DNA of 64,000 nt. Source: JANMDS01 sp031430575. Lineage in GTDB: Bacteria; Pseudomonadota; Gammaproteobacteria; Burkholderiales; Casimicrobiaceae. Position numbers and translations under genes: made by a program. The notes under the pieces are model-generated. The model saw only the letters and a list, made by a program, of their open reading frames with translations. It did not search any database and was not told the origin of the DNA. Below are positions 58,346 through 64,000 of this stretch, piece after piece. The first letter of the stretch is position 1; each line of letters starts with the position of its first letter. The stretch lies in assembly GCA_031430575.1 (NCBI GenBank), contig JANPBT010000043.1:1-64000 (forward strand), read 5' to 3'.

Positions 58346-59116
58346 TCAAGTATAACCTTTTTCTCGTAGAAAGGCCAAGTCTTCACTAGAAACTGCAGAG
58401 TTGTTGCGGAGTAGATCGTCGCGTTTTTCGGCAGTGCGGGTAAGTGCTTGCTCTCTACGCCAGCGCGCAATGGCAGCATGATCTCCCGAAAGTAAAACTG
58501 ACGGCACGGCGCCAATCGGGCCGAGATCAACCGGGCGCGTGTAGTGGGGGTGATCCAAAAGCCCAAACGCAAACGATTCCTGTGCAGCAGACTGGGAATC
58601 TCCCAGCACACCCGGAATTAACCGAACAATTGCGTCGCACATCGCAAGCGCAGCAAACTCGCCTCCCGACAGTACGAAATCACCAAGCGATGCTTCAGCG
58701 TCGATACACGACTGAACGGTACGTTCGTCAATGCCTTCGTAGCGACCGCAGACCAAGACTAGGCCATCGAGCGCGCGCCATTTGCGTGCAGTTTGTTGTG
58801 AAAAGGGCCGCCCGGCCGGGCTCATCAATACAGTCAATACCTGCGGCGCAGATTGGGCATTAATTTCACTATTTCTCGGGGCGATCCACGCCTTTGCAGC
58901 GCCAATTGCAGCCGCCAGCGGCTCATGCATCATCACCATACCAGGGCCGCCACCATACGGGCGATCATCAATTTTTCGATGTGGTGGTGGCGCAAAATTA
59001 CGGGGTGAAAAACAGGCCATTTCCCATAGGCCGCGCTCTCGCGCTTTCGCGGTCACGCCCTCTGCGCTGGCGCCTGCAACGAGCTCCGGGAAAATGGTCA
59101 CAAATGCGATTTTCAT
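58346..59116 (-). CDS. trmD: tRNA (guanine-37-N1)-methyltransferase
   Basis: 256 residues. Methylates G37 of tRNAs reading CNN codons, preventing +1 frameshifting. SPOUT (knotted) fold: DDRPYGGGPGMVMMHEPL, LVCGRYEGIDERTVQSCI, SLGDFVLSGGEFAALAMCDA, and LDHPHYTRPVDLGPIGAVPS. The exact word copy at 58838 is read SAPQV. A near copy (59131) lies in the short gap to rimM. Confidence 0.97.
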   Translation of the reverse strand: MKIAFVTIFPELVAGASAEGVTAKARERGLWEMACFSPRNFAPPPHRKIDDRPYGGGPGMVMMHEPLAAAIGAAKAWIAPRNSEINAQSAPQVLTVLMSPAGRPFSQQTARKWRALDGLVLVCGRYEGIDERTVQSCIDAEASLGDFVLSGGEFAALAMCDAIVRLIPGVLGDSQSAAQESFAFGLLDHPHYTRPVDLGPIGAVPSVLLSGDHAAIARWRREQALTRTAEKRDDLLRNNSAVSSEDLAFLREKGYT

Positions 59117-59161
59117 GGGGAAATCAGAAATACCTGGGGCGCAGAAAAGCGTATTTTGGGC

Positions 59162-59743
59162 TCAATCCCAATCCGCGTCCCATTCGACCGTAATCCGCTT
59201 TTGGGAAATGGAGACCTCCCTGACGTAAGCATTTACGAAGGGAATTAAACGGGTTTGCGGTGGTGTCAGCTGATGAATTGAGATGACGTCATGGGCACCG
59301 GTTGATACCAAATCATCAACAATGCCCAAATCTGCGCCGCAGGTATTCAATACTTGGCAACCGATCAAGTCAGACCAGTAAAACTCATCCGTCGCCGGCG
59401 CGACTAACTGATCTCGACGGATAACAATTTCAGCGCCAGCGAGCTGTGCGGCATCCTCCCTCAGCGAGAGCCCGTCGAGCGTGATGACTGCCTCATCATC
59501 GAATGACCTAACGGCGCTTATCTTGACAATAGAGGCTTGGTTTTGAAAAATAATCCACGCCGACTTCAGCGCCCGAATATTGGCTGAATTCGCCGCGTAC
59601 ATTTTCAGTCGAAGTGCGCCTTTGATACCGTGAGCGCCTAGTACCCGCGCCAAAGGAACGGGCTGCTCCGGTAGCGCGGAAAGCGCGAATCGCTGAGAAA
59701 ATACAAAGGGCGCACTCGCGGTACGCCCATGCGCTTTGTTCAA
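59162..59743 (-). CDS. rimM: 16S rRNA processing protein RimM
   Basis: 193 residues from TTG 59743, the only plausible start in frame: no ATG or GTG occurs before the conserved LARVLGAHGIKGALRLKMY. This leaves an N-terminal extension of about 25 residues compared with most RimM proteins. Two domains: the RimM barrel and the PRC-barrel (EFYWSDLIGCQVL, VDDLVSTGAHDVISI, then a closing VEWDADWD). Helps mature the 30S head by binding S19. The word copy at 59332 is read NTCGADL in the PRC-barrel. Confidence 0.94.
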   Translation of the reverse strand: MNKAHGRTASAPFVFSQRFALSALPEQPVPLARVLGAHGIKGALRLKMYAANSANIRALKSAWIIFQNQASIVKISAVRSFDDEAVITLDGLSLREDAAQLAGAEIVIRRDQLVAPATDEFYWSDLIGCQVLNTCGADLGIVDDLVSTGAHDVISIHQLTPPQTRLIPFVNAYVREVSISQKRITVEWDADWD

Positions 59744-59749
59744 GAGGAA

Positions 59750-60010
59750 TTAAGCTGCCGCTGCTTGCTTTGCGCCAGCTTTTTTAACCAAAGTTGCGAC
59801 GGTTGGGGACAGTTGCGCACCGTGCGTCGTCCAGTGGGTCACGCGGTCAAGCGCAATACGAATATCTTCGCTGCCAGCCTTCGCTACTGGATTGTAGAAA
59901 CCAACGCGCTCAATAAAGCGACCATCACGGCGATTACGGGAATCGGCAACGACAACGTTGAAGAATGGACGGCTCTTAGAGCCACCACGGGAAAGACGGA
60001 TAACGACCAT
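59750..60010 (-). CDS. rpsP: 30S ribosomal protein S16
   Basis: 86 residues from ATG 60010 (TTGAAAG upstream); the longer frame adds 34 unlikely residues. MVVIRLSRGGSKSRPFFNVV, SRNRRDGRFIERVGFYNPVA and DRVTHWTTHGAQLSPTVATL are the S16 pattern. First gene of the four-gene operon; the promoter should lie in 60011-60221, which it shares with a divergent adhesin-like gene. Confidence 0.97.
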   Translation of the reverse strand: MVVIRLSRGGSKSRPFFNVVVADSRNRRDGRFIERVGFYNPVAKAGSEDIRIALDRVTHWTTHGAQLSPTVATLVKKAGAKQAAAA

Positions 60011-60221
60011 TTTCAAAACTTTCAATTGACTGAACTCGATTGTACATCCGTAATCGCTGATTTGCTTTGAATCAGGAGGTGTTTGGACGCTTTTTCTCAA
60101 TCCGGATCTCATCCCAAATTTCCCAGAAATGAGTTATATTAAAGAAGGATTGGGTTTGATAAATTCTAAATAAATTCTAAAATGAGTATTATCTGCGGGT
60201 TTAAATTTTAAGAGGATTAAT

Positions 60222-62030
60222 ATGATTCAAAGAGCAAGACATGCAGCTTATGCAGTTGCGATAGCCGCCTCAGTGCTTTTTCCGAAAACAGGACTGTCTC
60301 AAGTTCAGAACGAGCTGGGCAGCGGCTCTACCGCTCAGATTGAGGAGTCATTTGCAGCTTCGTTACGCCTGCCAGCAAATCCCTTTTTGCTGATAGACCT
60401 TAATCGGGACGCAATTATTGATAGGCTGGTTACGTTTCTGGCTCCCGCGATCAATGAAATGAGTCCAGATTCTCTTCGCCGCGAACTCTTTAAGCTACGC
60501 GCTGACGCACTCGTTGCCGTAAGTGCCGCTCAAAGCCCCGGGCGAGCGCTTGAACTGATTGCCGGGAATTCGCTTGCGGCTGTTCGTCTAGAAGGGGCTA
60601 AAGCACTCGGTGAGATTGATCGTGATTTAGTCTATACGCCACTAACCCCCTGTAATTTAATGGATACTCGTGCGGGCGTTACTCCTGTGCCGCCGGAAGG
60701 GGGGCCAAAATTACTGCCTGGATACGTAGTTCGGGATGTTCAAATTACGGGGCGCTGCGGAGTTCCATCGGGTGCAGTCGCGGTCAGCGCGCAGTTTACG
60801 AGCGAAGACTTCCCTGCGCTTGGCGGCGTGATTTTTGCGGGCAAAACCGGAACACCAGGCGGAAGCGCTGTCGTCAGCTGGAGGTCTCCGTCTACCTACG
60901 CAAGTGGCGGCGCTGTCGTGCCCGTCTCACTCGCTGGATCAATGCAACTTCAGTCGGCTAACTTTACCGACCTTAAGCTTGATATTAACGGCTACTTTCT
61001 GCCGCCCAATCGAGCTGGTAACGGCTTGCGTGTCATTCAAACCAACGATGGTGTTCGTCCGGATTCACCGATTGTTATAAACGGCTCTGCAGCAAATACC
61101 GCTTCTGGTGTCGGGTCAGCTGTTCTGAGCGGTGGATATTCGCTCTCAAACTGTACCGATCCAGAGGGGGCAATTGGTTATCACTGCAACAATCAAGCGA
61201 GCGGGATTTTGTCTCTAGTCGGAGGCGGTTACGCGAATGAGGCGACAGCATTCGTGGCGACAGTCATTGGCGGACAAAGTAACGTCGCGTCGGGGGCGAG
61301 CGCATCCGTTTTTGGAGGGCAAAAAAACATTGCCTCAGGTGGTAATACCGTGATTGTCGGCGGAAATTCAAATCGCGCGACAGGTAACTTCGCCTCTGTA
61401 GTCGGCGGCGTCCAAAATATCGCGTCTGGGGATCGGTCAGTAGTTTCTGGTGGCAGCGGCAACAACGCGGGTGGCGCTGATTCTTGGGCGGGCGGTACGC
61501 GAGCGTTTTCGCAAAGCGATGCCGCTGGTACGGTCAAGCACGCGGGCGCATTTGTATGGGGAGACAATACTTCAGCAGATTTTTACTCAACGGCTGACAA
61601 TCAATTTGCCGTCCGGGCGACTGGTGGTGTTCGATTCATTTCGTCTGTTTCTCCCCTCGCAGGCGTCCAGCTTGCCCCAGGTGGCGGCTCGTTCATTTCT
61701 CTGTCTGATCGAAGCACAAAGCGCAACGTTTCTGCCGTTAACCCTATCGCGATTCTAAACAAGGTCATTTCCCTTCCAATTTCGACTTGGGGCTACTTAT
61801 CTCAGGATAAGTCTATTCGCCATATCGGACCAATGTCACAAGATTTTATGAAAGCATTTAAAGTTGGGGAGACAGATAAAGGGATTACAACGGTTGATGC
61901 AGACGGCGTCGCCTTAGCGGCAATTCAAGGCTTAAATCAGAAGCTGACACTGACAATAAGCAAGCGTGACGCAGAAATCGCGAAGTTGCGGAAAGATCTG
62001 GAAGCGATCAAAGCAAAGCTAGGTCTGTAG
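60222..62030 (+). CDS. Secreted YadA-head-like protein with C-terminal S74 intramolecular chaperone domain
   Basis: 602 residues. Signal peptide (IQRARHAAYAVAIAASVLFP, cut near LSQ). The middle (~290-430) has about eight 14-residue units such as VIGGQSNVASGASASVFGG and VIVGGNSNRATGNFASVVGG, the left-handed beta-roll of YadA-type trimeric adhesin heads. The end (SLSDRSTKRNVSAVNPIAIL, HIGPMSQDFMKAF, ITTVDADGVALAAIQGLNQK) is the endosialidase-type S74 chaperone, which folds trimers and cleaves itself at its first serine, followed by a coiled coil. A trimeric surface fibre is likely. No membrane anchor is visible. The A/T-rich upstream and the absence of the 14-bp word suggest acquisition. Confidence 0.85.
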   Translation: MIQRARHAAYAVAIAASVLFPKTGLSQVQNELGSGSTAQIEESFAASLRLPANPFLLIDLNRDAIIDRLVTFLAPAINEMSPDSLRRELFKLRADALVAVSAAQSPGRALELIAGNSLAAVRLEGAKALGEIDRDLVYTPLTPCNLMDTRAGVTPVPPEGGPKLLPGYVVRDVQITGRCGVPSGAVAVSAQFTSEDFPALGGVIFAGKTGTPGGSAVVSWRSPSTYASGGAVVPVSLAGSMQLQSANFTDLKLDINGYFLPPNRAGNGLRVIQTNDGVRPDSPIVINGSAANTASGVGSAVLSGGYSLSNCTDPEGAIGYHCNNQASGILSLVGGGYANEATAFVATVIGGQSNVASGASASVFGGQKNIASGGNTVIVGGNSNRATGNFASVVGGVQNIASGDRSVVSGGSGNNAGGADSWAGGTRAFSQSDAAGTVKHAGAFVWGDNTSADFYSTADNQFAVRATGGVRFISSVSPLAGVQLAPGGGSFISLSDRSTKRNVSAVNPIAILNKVISLPISTWGYLSQDKSIRHIGPMSQDFMKAFKVGETDKGITTVDADGVALAAIQGLNQKLTLTISKRDAEIAKLRKDLEAIKAKLGL

Positions 62031-62064
62031 AGGATTAACGCACTGATTTGGCTAGTTCCGTTTT

Positions 62065-62090
62065 AAGGGCGCACCAAGGGGTGCGCCCTT
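62065..62090. terminator. Terminator between convergent adhesin-like and acetyltransferase genes
   Basis: AAGGGCGCACC (62065-62075) pairs perfectly with GGTGCGCCCTT (62080-62090) around AAGG, with short T runs outside on both strands. It lies between convergent stops at 62030 and 62097. Confidence 0.88.
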
Positions 62091-62096
62091 TTGAAA

Positions 62097-62666
62097 TCAA
62101 TCGGGGAAACTGGACGATTTTGGATTTCTACTGGCGCGCGCTGCAATTTTTGCTGGCACCCCAATCGCAAAACTGTTATCTGGCATATTTGTAGAGACCA
62201 GAGTATTTGCTGCTATTACGCAGTTCGCTCCGACGGAGATGTCCCCAAGAATTTTAGCTCCTGATCCGACAACAACATCGTCACCAATTACTGGCCGTCC
62301 GTCAGCCGCCATCAATATGCGCCGCCCGCCTATAGCGACCTGTTGGTAAATGGTTGCGTTTTTCCCGATTTCCTTTGCGCCGATAACTAGTCCGTTTGAG
62401 TGTGGGAAAAAAAGCCCTGGACCGATTTTGCATTTACTCCAAATCTCAGCGCCCGTAATATAGAAATTGAGCCAAGTCATTAGTTTTGCAAGCCGGGTGA
62501 ACGAACTGCACTCAAGTGCGAATGCAGTGCGGTAAAGGACTGTGGGTAACATTCGAGGATTAAAAATACAGGTGAAATAGTTCCAAAAGCGAAATGGTGT
62601 CGCAGGTAACCCATACTCACGTTGCGCACGAACAAAGTCAGAAATGATGTAGTCACGCAAATTCAT
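62097..62666 (-). CDS. Serine acetyltransferase-like hexapeptide-repeat transferase
   Basis: 189 residues. The C-terminal half is a left-handed beta-helix (GKNATIYQQVAIGG, GRPVIGDDVVVGSGAKILG, DISVGANCVIAANTLV, with FAIGVPAKIAAR). The middle histidine region FFPHSNGLVIG is CysE-like. Being next to glycosyltransferase genes, it is more likely a sugar O-acetyltransferase of the WcaB/CysE subfamily than the cysteine pathway enzyme. It overlaps the upstream glycosyltransferase stop by four bases (ATGA). Confidence 0.85.
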   Translation of the reverse strand: MNLRDYIISDFVRAQREYGLPATPFRFWNYFTCIFNPRMLPTVLYRTAFALECSSFTRLAKLMTWLNFYITGAEIWSKCKIGPGLFFPHSNGLVIGAKEIGKNATIYQQVAIGGRRILMAADGRPVIGDDVVVGSGAKILGDISVGANCVIAANTLVSTNMPDNSFAIGVPAKIAARASRNPKSSSFPD

Positions 62667-63814
62667 CGATGTCGACCTCTCGCAAATCCCTTTTCTTCAG
62701 AATGAGCTCGAATCGATTTCGCAAACGATCTGGTGAGTTCGTCAGAAATCTTTGCGGCAGAAAATTCCGTAGACGTTAAGCCAGCACTCTCGGACATGAT
62801 TTTCCATCGATCAGTTGAAAGCCGAATTGCATTTTCGATTGTGCGGGCCAAAGAATTGGCATCGCGCGTCTTAAATAAAAAACCATTTTCACCGTCTGAA
62901 ATGATTTCCTGGAAGTACCCAAGGTTAGTAGCGATCACTGGTCGCTTATTTGCCCAAACGATCGGGATCGTATTTGAAGCAGAAACCGAAAGGTAAGGAA
63001 AGACCGAAAAACGGGCATTTGAAATAGCGCTGGAAATTTTTTCTACTGAGTGGAATCCTTGCTCAATGACAACTTGATCTGGGTGTTCTTTTGCATAAGC
63101 GGCTAGTTTAGGGGCAATACTGTAGACGTCTCCAAATCCTAAAATTCGAACGGTCGGCAGGATTGATCTATTTCTCAAAATTTTGATTGCACTGCAAAGT
63201 AATTCAAGGCCTTTGTATTCCTCAACACTTCCAAAGAAAAGTAGATCGACTTGAGACTGATTACTCGAGCCAATCCCAATGCTACATTCGTTCTTTGAAA
63301 CAAAATCTTGCAAAAGAGGAAGCCTTATCACGGAATGGTTGTTTGAGTTTCGAAATTTCGGTGGGAGAAACTTAACAAATTCAGCGCTCGCGAAGACGAT
63401 GTGATTCGACGACCGTTGCATCCATCGATCACATATAAAGTTCCAGGATGTTCGAAATATTGAAAGACGTCTGTTTTTTGTCGGTTCGTGCCACCACATT
63501 ACATGTGGTAAATCTCGCAGCACATTGGCAAACACAGCATTAAAGATACACGTGGAAAAGAAAAATACAACATCTACATCGAGAGCACGACAGAGCTTGA
63601 GCGCATCTCTTGTGGATGAATAAAACAGAAACTTCGGCTCAACTTTTTCATAGTCAATAGAAATTAATTGAGCTTTAGCGCTCCGTTCTAAATGTAGCGA
63701 AATAGGAGCAACGACTGACAACGTTACTCTCGACTGCAGATAATAAACGAGCTCCTTGATATTGTCGGCTATAGCTCCAATGGGCGGGCAAAAGCAAACT
63801 AAAAGCACTTTCAT
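62663..63814 (-). CDS. Glycosyltransferase family 4-like protein
   Basis: 383 residues, GT-B fold. N-terminal VLLVCFCPPIGAIADNIKEL; the C-terminal donor domain has LLFFGSVEEYKGLELLCSAI, ILGFGDVYSIAPKLA and ISNARFSVFPYLSVSASNTI, with an acidic region (VIATNLGYFQEIISDGENGF) typical of family 4. A/T-richer than the rest of the window and free of the 14-bp word. Coupled by ATGA overlaps to genes on both sides, forming a surface-glycan cluster that runs beyond the window. Confidence 0.88.
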   Translation of the reverse strand: MKVLLVCFCPPIGAIADNIKELVYYLQSRVTLSVVAPISLHLERSAKAQLISIDYEKVEPKFLFYSSTRDALKLCRALDVDVVFFFSTCIFNAVFANVLRDLPHVMWWHEPTKNRRLSIFRTSWNFICDRWMQRSSNHIVFASAEFVKFLPPKFRNSNNHSVIRLPLLQDFVSKNECSIGIGSSNQSQVDLLFFGSVEEYKGLELLCSAIKILRNRSILPTVRILGFGDVYSIAPKLAAYAKEHPDQVVIEQGFHSVEKISSAISNARFSVFPYLSVSASNTIPIVWANKRPVIATNLGYFQEIISDGENGFLFKTRDANSLARTIENAIRLSTDRWKIMSESAGLTSTEFSAAKISDELTRSFAKSIRAHSEEKGFARGRHR

Positions 63815-63999
63815 ATTTGTTCCGAGACATCTTTGGCCAGCGGTCGAATCCCGTCACCTTCTTCCGGTCTCCACAATGCACAGTAAGCAAGCGCTATAAG
63901 CGGTAGCGTAAGCGAGAGGTGGAGTAGATTACGATAGCCAACAAAAACAGCATAAGAAATGACAGACGTTACTGAAAAAATCAAAATCTGAATAAGCTC
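63811..63999 (-). CDS. C-terminal fragment of a membrane protein of the glycan cluster
   Basis: The frame enters from the window edge and gives 62 residues before TGA 63811-63813, which overlaps the glycosyltransferase ATG. It reads ELIQILIFSVTSVISYAVFV, then GYRNLLHLSLTLPLIALAYC, then a charged tail ALWRPEEGDGIRPLAKDVSE. Two membrane helices and a cytoplasmic tail would fit a flippase or polymerase such as Wzx/Wzy, but the fragment is too short to assign. Confidence 0.7.
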   Translation of the reverse strand, partial: ELIQILIFSVTSVISYAVFVGYRNLLHLSLTLPLIALAYCALWRPEEGDGIRPLAKDVSEQI

Positions 64000-64000
64000 T

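Larger units (their letters stand above)
161..59345. repeat. Dispersed 14-bp word CTGCGCCGCAGGTA (uptake-sequence-like family)
   Basis: Exact copies on the + strand start at 161, 1479, 7616, 11865, 13324, 14051, 15901, 20846, 21297, 26258, 27969, 38285, 41989, 43454, 46848, 50046, 50909, 51563, 53432, 55730 and 59332. Exact reverse-complement copies start at 6997, 9928, 12780, 15310, 22239, 23841, 26033, 26129, 27754, 37002, 41647, 49063, 50769, 51487, 53339, 55694 and 58838. Near copies start at 9983, 11828, 12748, 13529, 14032, 15064, 16953, 20480, 24357, 25029, 28890 and 59131. The heart CTGCG-C-CGCAG is an odd-length palindrome. The two bases 5' of the word are A or T in all 38 exact copies, and the base 3' is T in 28, giving WWWWCTGCGCCGCAGGTAT. 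Conservation stops there, so these are words, not mobile REP-like elements. Ten exact copies are intergenic and 28 lie inside genes. Function is inferred, not shown. Confidence 0.95.

Noticed and set aside
161..59345. The 14-bp word as REP/BIME elements or integron attC sites
   Set aside because: Conservation ends within a few bases of the word, most copies are single and inside core genes in several frames, and no integrase or REP transposase is present in the window.
161..59345. The word as a Chi or chromosome-polarity (KOPS-like) site
   Set aside because: Such sites are strongly skewed to one strand; here 21 and 17 copies are nearly balanced. A single 64-kb window cannot exclude it fully.

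Overview
The window looks like chromosomal DNA of a free-living betaproteobacterium of moderate G+C content; I do not name a genus. The pointers are a tkt/gap/pgk glycolysis group, a sulfite reductase-DUF934-CobA operon, small DUF4399 and DUF5648 proteins, and above all a full exosortase A (XrtA/PEP-CTERM) exopolysaccharide locus. No rRNA or tRNA gene and no CRISPR array was seen.

Layout. 0-5.8 kb: an IS3-family right end, asd, a very large secreted 23-residue-repeat protein with a peptidoglycan-binding tail, a lipoprotein and a cytochrome c. 6-16.9 kb: central carbon genes (tkt, gap, pgk) separated by accessory DNA (a DUF2971 gene, a repeat cluster, two VapBC-type toxin-antitoxin pairs), then an HI0933-type flavoprotein, a GNAT and a CidA/LrgB pair. 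16.9-22.3 kb: siroheme and sulfite reduction genes (cbiX, sulfite reductase, DUF934, cobA), split by a 2 kb foreign-looking insert that carries a poly-C frameshifted secreted protein and an IS3 remnant. 22.4-29.3 kb: DUF1185 protein, ferredoxin reductase, ferredoxin, HyuA/HyuB and a fatty acid desaturase. 29.4-53.2 kb: XrtA exopolysaccharide genes in two blocks (29.5-41.3 and 47.4-53.2), with prmC/prfA, a class I aldolase, a GGDEF protein and a VanZ-like protein between them. Possible sigma-54 promoters precede the first block and the single PEP-CTERM substrate. 53.2-60 kb: housekeeping genes (rsmI, yraN, diaA, dolP, tusA; rpsP-rimM-trmD-rplS) and a J-like/RDD/TPR membrane protein. 60.2-64 kb: an adhesin-like protein with a self-cleaving chaperone tail and the end of a glycan cluster.

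The most striking feature is not a gene. The 14-bp word CTGCGCCGCAGGTA occurs 38 times exactly (21 on the + strand, 17 on the - strand) and about 12 more times with one to three changes, roughly once per 1.3 kb. Only about 0.0005 exact copies would be expected by chance. It has A/T-rich bases on its 5' side and usually T on its 3' side, sits in genes and between genes, and forms inverted pairs with long stems in gaps. It is missing from the segments that look acquired. In density, orientation balance, A/T flank and inverted-pair hairpins it behaves like the DNA uptake sequences of Neisseria and Pasteurellaceae, but the sequence is neither of those. I propose it as an undescribed uptake-sequence-like word.

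Starts were moved from the longest open frame wherever a ribosome binding site, a signal peptide or an overlap with the previous stop favoured another codon.
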